From: Diphasiastrum complanatum | Taxonomy: Eukaryota > Streptophyta > Lycopodiopsida > Lycopodiales > Lycopodiaceae | Reading direction: 5' to 3' | Length of the DNA: 64,000 bases | NCBI GenBank assembly: GCA_029204225.1 | Contig: MU832107.1 | Span: 1-64,000 of the forward strand | Part shown: in pieces, positions 1 through 10,085 of the stretch | Numbering within the stretch: position 1 is the stretch's first letter | How the letters are laid out: each line of letters begins with the position of its first letter | Notes under the pieces: generated by a model | What the model saw: only the letters and a program-made list of their open reading frames with translations | What the model was told of the DNA's origin: nothing | Database searches by the model: none | Position numbers and translations under genes: made by a program

Positions 1-530
1 TATTAAATATTGATTTTTTCTACTTTTACATATAATATTAGTAGCAAAATGTTTTTTTCTAGATATTATGTTTAAATTAATCAATCTAATATACTCTTGG
101 CTTGACCCATAGTAAAGTTCTTACAAGGTGCATGCTATTCTAGCCTTGTGTTAAAAATATAGTGCTAAACAAAGTGCATGCCATTCTAGCCTTGTTCGTC
201 AAGGACTACACCTTCGGACATTCCACCCGAAGTAAGGGATTCTGCCCTCGGGATGACACCTTTTCTTGGGCGGATGCCCTCGGAGGTCGACTTCCCCCAA
301 CCCCCTTGAATTTTTATACAAATCTTGTAAGTCATTTATCCTTTTTCATTAATATTTCAATTGATCCAAATTTTGGGAGCACAATAATCAATATCAAATG
401 TTAAACTTGTATATCGTAATATATATTAGAAATTATAATGATTAAGAAATACTTGTATGGTCTTTGTAATTAACAAGAAATAAAGTGGCATGCACTTTCT
501 TAAAAATTCATTGTGAGTCACAACACGATG
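1..530. repeat. Interspersed repeat, family A copy 1
   Basis: This AT-rich stretch recurs in the window. Positions 1-200 match 22690-22890, 200-380 match 21640-21800, and 430-520 match 22155-22240, each at high identity. The blocks occur in a different order here than at 21.6-22.9 kb. I see no coding potential and no recognisable family; the 80-aa ORF inside is not convincing. Confidence 0.75.
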
Positions 531-599
531 ACATTTGTTTTGGAACTTTGAACTATAAAAGAGTAGTCTTTTTCGGTATTTTTTAATAGTCCTAGTTCA

Positions 600-1153
600 G
601 GCCCAAAATCATGGTTTTTTTAAGGATATTTCAAAAGTGTCTAGGTACCAAGCATCTGGTTCGATGGAAGGGATGTACGAACGATGACGATTCCCTTGGA
701 AACAGGAAAGGAAGCTTAAGGAGGAACTTTCTCAGTTTTGAGTTATGAGGACAAAACTTGACTAAGGGGGGAGCATGTCATGCCCATGACTGGTCTCGGG
801 TAGCGTGTCCACGCTAGGGACCGATAGACACAACAACCCGTAAGTTAATTGTGACTATAAGGGAATTGGGGCCCTTATGTGTAATGGTCATAATTGTAGG
901 CCTAAACACTTGATGGTGGATTTGTATGGTCTATCAGTGAGTCATTGAAGAACTGGATGGACGTGGCCCAGATAGGCTGCAGAGGTGTCAGTGAGGTGTC
1001 ACAGTGCACTATTAGTGGTGCATGGGCCTTGGAGGATATAAGTATTCCTGCTGGGGCTCTCACTAGTGTACGTTTGATAGCATGACCGGTGGCTAGATGT
1101 TGCTGGTGTGATGTCATACTCCTCTTTGTGATTGATCCATAGCTTGGGGGCAA
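600..1153 (+). mobile_element. Ty3/gypsy 3' internal remnant plus left part of its LTR
   Basis: A purine tract at about 763-773 is followed at 776 by an LTR starting TGTCATGCCC. The same purine-tract and LTR arrangement appears on the minus strand at 40832-41962. About 130 bp before the purine tract also match that copy, whose equivalent stretch encodes a chromodomain-like integrase tail. The LTR runs to 1153, where another LTR element is inserted, and resumes at 5956. It is an old, 5'-truncated fossil. Confidence 0.75.
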
Positions 1154-2371
1154 TGTAGCGCAGGCATCCCAAAGGGAGCCGGGAACCACGACTTAGCTTC
1201 CCAGCCTTCAACCCTTGCCATCCAAACTCACTTGACATACAAGCAACCAACTCGCCAACAACGATCAGACTTAACCAACTTGAAGTTCCGAAAACCAACA
1301 TTGAGATCCAACCTGGCGCCATGCCAGATTGGGGTCCCGATGTGGGTGACTTCCCTCCAAGCAAGCCGCCCGACATACATCAAACTTAACCAACTCGAAG
1401 CTTTGTTACAAACGAGTAACATCCATTCCAAGCAAGCGGTCTGACTTACATCAGACTTAACCAACTGAAAGCTTTGTCACGAACGCTAGAAGCCAACCTG
1501 GCGCCACGCCAGACTGGACAGCCATAAACAGGTAACATCCACCCAAGCAAGCCATCCAACTCAGCCGACAGGTTAGAGCCCGTTCCCCAAGAGCTTAACC
1601 CATTCACGTTCATGCAAGGAACACTCAGAACCACAAGCCGCGACAGATATGGAAACAACCAGTTCCTGGACCAAATAGTCTCGACAGCATACCGCTGGCA
1701 CCACGGACCGAATGGTCCCGACGGCATACTGTTGGCGTCCCGGGATACGACCCTCAGCTATGTGCCAAGTTAAAAATTTTGAAAGCGGCCTTACAAATGG
1801 CGCTTTTACCGAACATTGAAACCCAGAAGGTAATCAGAGTCAGTTTGAGGAAAATCCCACTTTATTGATAAATCTGAGAAGGTTACATTTCAAGTGTGTG
1901 ACCGACCCTAGTCTCCGGGGCGCTAGCATGCCAAGGCGAGAGCCATGACAACATTCCAGCAAGGGAGGCTAGACTTGGTTGGAGCTCGCCCTGAGTCGCA
2001 ACCCACACTCCCCTATAGTATTGGTGTGATTCGGCACCCCCCCCCTCATACCAAGCACTCTACCCAAGCTGATAAAGCACATTTTTCTCTCTCTAGGATT
2101 TTCTCTTTCTAGAAAGTCATTTTCTCTCTCTAGATTTTATTGATCCCCAGGCTTCCTTTAATCATGCCTAGATCGTGTGAGGTGATTGCACAACGATCTG
2201 AGCTCTTTGGACTCCGCTAGAACCGATCAAAGATTTTCAGCCATAGGAACTTGGCGCCAGCTGAATTCTGGTCACAGTGGCGCTGGGAGCAGCAGGGGCG
2301 CTGCTGGCGCCGGGGACATAGCTGGCACCGATGGCGCCGGAAGTAAAGCTTGTAAAGGTAGCTTTACAACA
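1154..2371 (-). repeat. LTR of the nested element (downstream, 3' LTR)
   Basis: About 1.2 kb, nearly identical to 4713-5955. Its inner edge carries the candidate polypurine tract (minus strand, about 2372-2390). GGCGCC-rich short repeats lie near 2270-2345. Confidence 0.85.
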
Positions 2372-2954
2372 TCCACCCCACCTTTATAAAATCTGATGTC
2401 CTCATCAGATGTCAGATTAAAGTAAAGGTGTCTCCCAATTAAAATAACTATACATTTAAGCTACTTGGCACAATACTCAATTTACTGGCCACTTTTTATT
2501 AACATTGAAGCTGGCACACCACAAGTCGGAGGCTCAGCTCTTTGTACTGAAAAATTACATAATTTGAAAATATATCTTTGTCTGGGAAAAGCGTAGATTT
2601 GATATCGCTTTCGTAAAACCCGAGAACCTTATTAACTGGTGACAGAGGCCTTTCTTTGAAATGTTCGCCCCTGTCGCTTCTGACATTCGACTTTGGAACT
2701 CCTTTGAGCTCCTGATTTGTCCTTGATGCACTTTGTGTTGAGCTCCCTGAGCTCCAGATTTGTTCAGTTCCGCACAGGTATCAAGGCTCCCTGAGCCGAA
2801 GGATTTATCGTTTGATTGCCCACTTTATGGTCCACTCCGTGCCTTGTTGCTTCTACACCTTGATTTCTCTCCTTGTCCCAGCCTGATCTTGATACTTTTC
2901 CATCTTGGCTCTTTAAGGTAGGCAAAGATTGAGTACTCCGCAATGCACCTCTCA

Positions 2955-3335
2955 CTTAGCTTGAAGTAGCTCTTTGAATCAGCCCAAATGTAACCATTGA
3001 CCTCGTGGAAAGCCAAAGGGTCGCACCAGTTTGATCCGCATCCGAACTACCTCTTCGCGTTTGTTTGAGGCACCATGTCCGTCACGCAAAACTTGACTTT
3101 CACAATTCCATCACTGGTCAGTTGCCTCACAGTCAAAACAAGAAGTGTACATCGAGCTTGGCTTCAAGTAGCTCTCTTTGAATCAGACACATGCACCCAG
3201 AGTTTGCACTAGTCTGATCTCAACGCGAACTGTCCCTTAGCGTCCGTTCGAAATACCAAGTCTCTCATGCAAGACTCAACTTTCACAGTTCCTCCATTGA
3301 TCAGCTGCCTTACACGTAACACAAGCCAGCGTACT
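2955..3335. repeat. Imperfect tandem duplication inside the LARD-like element
   Basis: Two units of about 190-200 bp start near 2957 and 3157. Each opens with a GCTT-AAGTAGCTCT-type motif and ends with a CAACTTTCACA/ACTTTCACA block. No convincing ORF spans them. The duplication belongs to the non-coding internal region. Confidence 0.55.
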
Positions 3336-4249
3336 CATATGTTTCCTCATCATTGTTGGTCCAGAGAAAGCCTATAACAAACTTTCCTTTCCACAACAAA
3401 AACTTGTCAACTTATTAAGTCCAAAGTTCGCCAGTCTCCTCATGTGAGTATGGCTAGGTCACCTTGAATTTGTCCCCATTTTGATCAACTTTCATTCAAA
3501 ATTTGCCCCAAGAGAGAGGTGTGTGTGATAGTTCCCCTCCACTTATAAAATCAGCTGATCGGACTTAGAGTAGAGTTTTTTGGACAAAAAGCCTTTCCAA
3601 CACTTTGCTTCCCATCTGCTAGGATTATGGCTCGATCCAACTTGTTGCCAATCTCTGAAGAGGATCCTAGTCTTTTCCCTTTTGAGGAAAAACCCAACTG
3701 ATACTGGGTATCACCCATGCTCAGTGAGTTTCAGTTCCGAAGGTGGCCGTCCCAAAATGAAGACCAACTGCTCCATAGAATATCTCCTCTGAAATTGCCC
3801 TTTCCAACTTTTGACTTCCTGCTTGCGTCTGGTGGGCGTTGTCGTAAATGAAACTAACCCAAGAAACAGGCTAGCCATCCATCCTTTGCAAACATTGAGT
3901 CGTTTCGTTGTCATTCACGTGTGAGTACTTGAACTGCAAATCCCCCCCACAGATTCTATAGTCCTCTTTGTTTGATGGTATCAGCCTTCAAAAGAAAAGG
4001 TTCCTTCTCGAGCCATCAGCTCCTTGTATCACAAGCAATCATGCAAACCAGGCAAAGCACGAGTACTAAGACTCACCACGAATACATACAAGTAAGACAC
4101 TCAGGCAGGTTTACTAGCAAGTAACAAAGACAAGGTCCCCCTTTGAGATGGTCCTGCCAATGGACCTTTGCCTGGCCGCGCCCATACAAATCGATCACGG
4201 AATCAGCCCACATAGGACACCCCTCCAACTATGCGTGCTTTCACCATTA

Positions 4250-4625
4250 AGCAGCACATTGCCTCAGTCACGCCCCACCACTTTTTGGTCGATAACCCTT
4301 ATAGCTAAACGATCGGCAGCTATCCCGCACCGGCAGCTAACCACCCGTGCTTTACACCCGACTTCGAGTAGCATCTCTGTATCAATGGTTAACCCGTACA
4401 GTTCGAATATGTCACCCCGCACCCCACAAGGCACAGACCGTGCTTACACCAACCTAATGGCAGCACACTGCCTCATCTGTCCTACGTGCAAACAGCGCCA
4501 GGCCCGAACCGTGAGAACTGGCCGTGCTTACACCTCAAGGGCAGCACTTTGACTCATCAAGTCCCTCGTTCTGCCGACCACCCCGACTGTGGACGCACCC
4601 GTGCTTACACTAGGGGCAGCACCTT
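4250..4625. repeat. Short imperfect repeats beside the primer site
   Basis: A motif of the form CGTGCTTACAC...GCAGCAC recurs near 4438, 4512 and 4598, with a partial copy near 4255, at spacings of about 75-90 bp. It occupies the part of the internal region nearest the primer site, where retroelement packaging signals usually lie. Function is unknown. Confidence 0.5.
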
Positions 4626-4698
4626 GCACAACAGTTTTCTTGATGAACCCCAAACCGTGGCCATTTTTGTGAGATCCACATAGCTGACCGGCCAGTTG

Positions 4699-4710
4699 GC
4701 TCTGATACCA
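4699..4710 (-). other. Primer-binding site (initiator tRNA-Met)
   Basis: The plus strand reads GCTCTGATACCA, so the minus strand reads TGGTATCAGAGC, the standard plant tRNA-iMet primer site. It lies 2 bp inside the right-hand LTR and fixes the element's orientation. Confidence 0.85.
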
Positions 4711-4712
4711 CA

Positions 4713-5955
4713 TGTAGCGCAGGCATCCCAAAGGGAGCCGGGAACCACGACTTAGCTTCCCAACCTTCAACTCTTGCCATCCAAACCCACTTGACATACA
4801 AGCAGCCAACTCGCCAACAACGATCAGACTTAACCAACTTGAAGTTCCGAAAACCAACATTGAGATCCAACCTGGCGCCATGCCAGATCGGGGGTCCCGA
4901 TGTGGGTGACTTCCCTCCAAGCAAGCCGCCCGACATACATCAAACTTAACCAACTCGAAGCTTCGTTACAAACGAGTAACATCCATTCCAAGCAAGCGGT
5001 CTGACTTACATCAAACTTAACCAACTGAAAGCTTCGTCACGAGCGCTGGAAGCCAACCTGGCGCCACGCCAGACTGGACAGCCATAAACAGGTAACATCC
5101 ACCCAAGCAAGCCATCCAACTCAGCCGACAGGTTAGAGCCCGTTCCCCAAGAGCTTAACCCATTCACGTTCATGCAAGGAACACTCAGAACCACAAGCCG
5201 CGACAGATATGGAAACAACCAGTTCCTGGACCAAATAGTCCCAACAGCATACCGCTGGCGCCACGGACCGAATAGTTCCGACGGCATACCGCTGGCGTCC
5301 CGGGATACGACCCTCAGCTATGTGCCAAGTTAAAAATTTTGAAAGCGGCCTTACAACTGGCGCTTTTACCGAACACTGAAAGTCAGAAGGTAATCAGAGT
5401 CAGTTTGAGAAAAATCCCACTTTATTGATAAATCTGAGAAGGTTACATTTCAAGTGTGTGACCGACCCTAGTCTCCGGGGCGCTAGCATGCCAAGGCGAG
5501 AGCCATGACAACATTCCAGCAAGGGAGGCTGAGACTTGGTTGGAGCTCGTCCTGAGTCGCAACCCGCACTCCCCTATAGTATTGGTGTGATTCGGCACCC
5601 CCCCTCATACCAAGCACTCTACCCAAGATGGTAAAGCACGTTTTTCTCTCTCTAGGATTTTCTCTTTCTAGAAAGTCATTTCTCTCTCTAGATTTTATTG
5701 ATCCCCATGCTTCCTTTAATCATGCCTAGATCGTGTGAGGTGATTGCACATCGATCTGAGCTCTCTGGACTCCGCTAGAACCGATCAAAGATTTTCAGCC
5801 ATAGGAACTTGGTGCCGGCTGGATTCTGGTCACAGTGGAGCCAGGAGCGGCGCCGGCGCTGTTGGCGCCGGAGCAGCAGGGGCGCTGCTGGCGCCGAGGA
5901 CATAGCTGGCACCGATGGCGCTGGAAGTAAAACTTGTAAAGGTAGCTTTACAACA
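4713..5955 (-). repeat. LTR of the nested element (upstream, 5' LTR)
   Basis: About 1.24 kb. It is longer than its partner mainly because of extra GGCGCC-type repeat units near 5835-5885. Confidence 0.85.
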
Positions 5956-6032
5956 AGCTAGATCCGTTCGATCTAGGTTGGTTGGGTTGGTTTGTCCACC
6001 ATCAGGTTCCCTTGTGTTGCTTGTGATTGGCA
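5956..6032 (+). mobile_element. Right part of the split gypsy LTR
   Basis: This continues the LTR that stops at 1153. The order CTAGATCCGTTCG...CCCTTGTGTTG matches the uninterrupted LTR copies at 40832-41962. The exact LTR end is uncertain (6032 to about 6058), because similarity runs slightly further. Confidence 0.7.
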
Positions 6033-7562
6033 TGTTTAGAATAATCCAAGGACTTTACAAAAGGCATGCCAGTCATATGGCACAATCGTGGGGCCAGGGA
6101 ATGCCAAGAAGGATTCCACTATTTGACTCAACAGCGTGGACTGAATTCTGTCCTTACGAAATGTTGAAACAACTAGAAAGTTGTTCAACAAATGCGCAGC
6201 TGCCTAATATGACTGGTTCCGTGATAGCCTCTATCAAGTAATCGTTGTTAGTTTGGATGGGGTGATGAAAGGTTTGATCAGGCTTTTTGTCTGATGATGG
6301 GAGATGGGCTGACGGTCACCGGACATAATGCCAGTGGTGACCATCGAGTCCGCGTTAATCCTAACCTTGTACGCGTGGTACCTTGGTACAAGAAGTGGAA
6401 GCGCAACTTCGATGCGTCCCAGGTGGCGTAAGCGTGAAGGGCAAGGCCTATGTTAATCTTAGATTGGAAAAGCGCCGAAAAAAAAACACATTGCCTCAAG
6501 AAGTGGGCCAGCAGTTTGAAGCCATGGTTGAATCAGAGTGTTAGAGGGTAAGGGCCATATCTATGTGGCCGAGGGTATTTCACGCTGGATCACCTGCTTG
6601 GTGCCAGAGTCTTCAGAGGATGAAGAGGCCATGTTAGCAATGATAGTTAAAGGAGGAAAAAGAAGGAAAAACGATGGAAAAGATAAAAAAAAGAGGTGGA
6701 AACGACAAAAATTGTGAATAACAAGTGGTGGATTGTAGGAATTGTAGTTCAGAGCGCAGATCTGTGTTTAGAATGTGCAGATGATAGCTTGTATGAAATT
6801 TGATCGCAAATAGAGAACTTGGAAATTTTAGTGAAAATTTGAGCAGAGGTTTACCAGCAAAGGTGACAAATGACTCGAATTCAGCCCTAATGTAGTAGAA
6901 TTTAGAGTGCGTGTTAGGTGAAATCCACTTTCCCTTGCCCAATCCACCCAGATTTTGGCAGGGACCTTCTTCACAGAATTCTAAGACCTCAGAAAAGTCT
7001 GTGAGAGTTCAGAAGGTGATTTGACTGCCTTGCGAAGGTTCTACGAGGGTTCAGACTGTCTGTGAGGGTTCAACTCTTGTAGGAGGTGATCTCTATCACA
7101 ACATGTCCCTGTGGTTGGATTTTCAAGATCAGACCATGTAGGTAGGCTAATTTCACTGCTCTGATACCATTTATGCCCCTTGCGAATGTTGGTAGGATGA
7201 TCTTGATGCTCTGCAAAGGTTTTGAAGATTTAGCTTTTAGGAACCTCGCATACACTCAAAAATGATGATTTCTCCATCATGAACTCTCGCAGATATTTTC
7301 ATGGATGCATTTGGGTCAGATCTAGTGAATGTCCAAGTTTCAAGAGCTACCTCCCAGGAGATCTCCAAAAATCATGAAAAAAGTGCTCTTTTAGAGTGTT
7401 TTTTGACGAGATCTTGAGATTCTCTGATTTTTAACTCTTGCAAACTGGTAATCAGCTTCATCCATGTTTGATCTGATTGTTGGTAGTTCTTTGGAAGTTC
7501 TAATGGATATTTGGTAATAGATCCATCAGTTTTGGGTGAATTTTGCCCTTAATTCTCCATAG
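6033..7562. other. No gene recognised
   Basis: No supported gene. A stretch near 6300-6437 reads in one plus-strand frame as a short coding-like segment containing VVPWYKKWKRNF, but I cannot assign it. A sequence like a tRNA-iMet primer site occurs on the minus strand near 7161-7173, without a clear LTR next to it. Short ORFs on both strands look like chance. Confidence 0.4.
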
Positions 7563-8265
7563 TTACTGAGATCGAGGTCTCAGATCTACAAATTTGGGAG
7601 ACTTATTGGCATAATCTGATGATGTGCTTCCTTCTTGATCCCATCTGAATCTGGATCCCTCTTGGATCCTAGTGGATTTTTTGATCTTGCCATATCTAGC
7701 TGAATCTTGATGGATATGCTTGTCGCGATCGCTGACTATCTCCACCGGACATCCAAGCACACAATGCTATTTTCATAAAGGAACCTGGCAGTTGTCCTAT
7801 TATCAGCTACTTCACAGGGATACAATCCCCACTTTTCGAAGGGTGCTTGGGCTAAGACTGGGTGTAGTAGATCATAATTCAATCTTGTTGTTCTCCTTGA
7901 CCTTTGGCACATCGCACTTCCTTAGGTATTCCTACGTATCCTTATGAATCGTTGCACCAACATCTTGAATGCAGAATCATGCGAACTGTAATGTCGGATG
8001 CAAAATGGCATCCACCCATGCCTTCATCTGAAAGCGAAATGATTTGGGTGGTCTCATGTGAAAGAATACACCGTCAAAGAATCCCATATGGTCCTCTTCG
8101 ATACAATTGGCCGGCAATCAGCTGATAAGGTCTAGCTTTCAAGATCAATCTCCGCTGATCCGCCTTTGGTAGTGACTTGTCTGGTTGGCCCCGCATTAGA
8201 TATTCAACAATGTCGGCAGCCCATTCCGGTACTTTGTCCACGTAAAATAAGACAGCATCAGCCAA
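7563..8265 (-). mobile_element. Ty3/gypsy integrase fragment
   Basis: On the minus strand, 8265-8074 encodes the pre-integrase linker (EWAADIVEYL, then YQLIAGQLYRRG). The following stretch encodes the H2C2 zinc-binding region, and about 7760-7710 encodes a GCPVEIVSDR integrase-core motif. It is truncated at both ends and carries several breaks: an old fossil with no visible LTRs. Confidence 0.8.
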
Positions 8266-8665
8266 CTCATCTAGCTAGCCTTTCCATGTTTACAGATACT
8301 TATGTACATGTTTTTAGATCTATCGTTTTGATTCGTACATTTGCCAAGGTCATAGGGATGTAGCTAGTTAATATGTATTTTTGAACCCTGACTAGTTATG
8401 TAATTGAGTTGTATTTGGCCCTAAACCATGTAGGAATGTTTAATTTGTTTGTTTTAAAGTGTAATTATTCACATGTATTGACTCGAACGACATGTAATCT
8501 CAGTATTTGTGATTATTAGGGTGTAATGTAATCTATTTATCTATGGTTGAATGTAAGGAGTGACTTATTGTATTAGACTCTAAACCCTAAAATCATTTAT
8601 TTAAATTTATTTCTTGCACTCATTAATTCTATAGGGTTTTATTTTTAAAAACTATATTTTGTTGC
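8266..8665. other. AT-rich spacer, nothing recognised
   Basis: No ORF of note and no repeat shared elsewhere in the window. It could contain the promoter of the downstream pseudogene, but no clear elements are visible. Confidence 0.4.
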
Positions 8666-9830
8666 TTGATGATCCCATACGTATCCTTAATGTCTTGTGA
8701 CACATCCTCAAGTCATGGATCTAGCCACAGTCACGAGTTGTCCCTTTTTTCATCCATGAGTGACGATGAGGTCCTCAGTTATATGGATGAGATGTCTCCT
8801 TCGCGTGCAAGCAAGATTATGGAGAGACTACGGGCTCATTGGGAGGCACAGAGTTCTAGTAGGTTGGTCGACTACCATCCACATCCTCTCATTCAGTAGG
8901 TTGCCTCATACAAGTGATCACACGACCACCGCGTTCATCCTCCACTAGGTGTGGAGAAGCACATAGTGGAGGATGAGCGCGATGGTCATGTGAAACACAT
9001 AGTGGAGGATGAGCGCGTTGGTCATGTGATCACTCGCATGAAGCAACTCACACATGTCATCTTCAACAAGGACATTTTCAAAAACTGGCACAAACAAAGT
9101 GATGACGACAAGAATTATGTCGTTGACCATTTGTATAGACAGTTTTTGCAATTTGCTCAAAAATGGATGGTGGGCCTCATGGGAGGCTTGATGAGCCAGC
9201 ACAAATCAGAGATCCAAGATGCGGTGAGAGCTGGCCATTGTAGGCCATATTACGTGCACAAAGACGATTGGAATTTTGCAAAGAAAGAATTTTGAGAAAA
9301 TCCAGATTGTCAAGCAACAACGAGAGGCAGCTAAGAAGCGACTGGAGACTGCAAGGCCTTCTCACCTTGGCAGTGCCGACCAAAGTTCTTTTCATGCCCA
9401 TTTCGTAAGTTTCCCCACCCATATGTTGAATTTGATATTATCGTAATTTAAATTTTATTTGTGAATTTGTTTAAATTAAATAACAATCACCAATCTGTAG
9501 ATTCATGCAGAAATCTGTCGTAAACTAGTCTCCAACAAAAGATGAGTATAAGTATGCTTATTCCAACAACATGCAATCATTGGAGAGACGAGGAGTGAGA
9601 ATTGATTAGGATGGATATTCTGAGGTATATATGGCTTCAAGATATATTTTAACGTCAACACATTCGTGTGATCGGACACTCTAACATCATCAATTACAAA
9701 ATTTAAACATCTTTATTGTACGCAACAAGTATCGTAGTCCCAATCTCATGCATCGCAGTCACATGAGTTTGATGACCATGGCCAAGACGGGGATGATTCA
9801 ACTGGATCTAATAATTACTCATTTCATTTT
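8666..9830 (+). pseudogene. Ptta/En-Spm (Transposase_24)-like transposon protein, broken
   Basis: Coding pieces in order are: a Ser-rich N-terminus with DDEVLSYMDEMSPSRASKIM (8666-8899); a central block with HVIFNKDIFKNWHKQ and YVVDHLYRQF (8951-9298); a KQQREAAKKRLE helix (about 9300-9405) ending at a possible donor GTAAGT near 9406; and a downstream piece with KYAYSNNMQSLERRG. The Lys/Arg-rich helix, the late DEY-type motif and the layout recall plant accessory proteins of CACTA-type transposons; this is my reading, not a search result. The frame is interrupted by at least one in-frame stop and several frame changes, and a local inverted duplication sits inside. A gypsy scrap follows directly. 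An uncharacterised host gene family is the main alternative. Confidence 0.5.
8912..9035. repeat. Inverted plus tandem duplication (hairpin) in the pseudogene
   Basis: An arm of about 30 bp near 8916-8946 is the imperfect reverse complement of the segment near 8964-8993 (shared core GAGGATGAGCGCG). That segment is then repeated in direct orientation near 9000-9030. The result is a hairpin with a loop of about 20 bp plus an extra tandem arm, inside a formerly coding region. Confidence 0.75.
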
Positions 9831-9905
9831 GATATATGTTCATAATTGGAACATTTATGTAAAAATATATATAATTTGTTTAATTTAAGTACTCTACATG
9901 AATCT
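9817..9905 (+). repeat. 3' flank shared with the methyltransferase pseudogene
   Basis: About 90 bp aligning with 17024-17112 at roughly 85-87% identity by eye. In both places it begins just after the last coding-like segment. Here it is cut off by the gypsy fragment at about 9900. Confidence 0.7.
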
Positions 9906-10085
9906 TTTATATGGACCATCAACCCTTGCTCTATCTTGTTAACAAAACTTGCAACACAAGGAGAATCACCAAATGGCTACTTCTGTTGTTGGAGTTTGAT
10001 TTTTGGATAGTAGTCCATAAGGGAAAACAACACTACATGGCAGATCATGTGTCACAAATCAAGAGAAAAGAGGTTGAAACCCAAC
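9900..10085 (+). mobile_element. Ty3/gypsy RNase H fragment
   Basis: One plus-strand frame reads TRRITKWLLLLLEFDF followed by HKGKQHYMADHVS, the usual end of the gypsy RNase H domain. It is short, isolated and has no LTRs. Confidence 0.75.

Larger units (their letters stand above)
1154..5955 (-). mobile_element. Non-autonomous LTR retrotransposon (LARD-like), nested
   Basis: Two long direct repeats (1154-2371 and 4713-5955) enclose about 2.3 kb with no recognisable gag or pol. Read on the minus strand, the LTR has TG...CA ends. A primer-binding site matching the initiator tRNA-Met 3' end lies just inside the right-hand LTR, and a G-rich purine tract lies just inside the left-hand one, so the element points leftward. 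The LTRs differ by only a few percent plus one GC-rich indel, so it is fairly young. It sits inside a gypsy LTR; the flanking 5-mers look like a diverged target duplication of GGCTA. It would depend on another element's proteins. Confidence 0.85.

Noticed and set aside
4148-4953. Several 100-140-aa ORFs in and beside the LARD-like element
   Set aside because: They overlap one another in several frames, cross the LTR boundary and resemble no gag or pol protein.
7161-7173. tRNA-iMet primer-site-like sequence on the minus strand
   Set aside because: The neighbouring sequence does not end in CA and no second LTR copy was found; kept only as a note.
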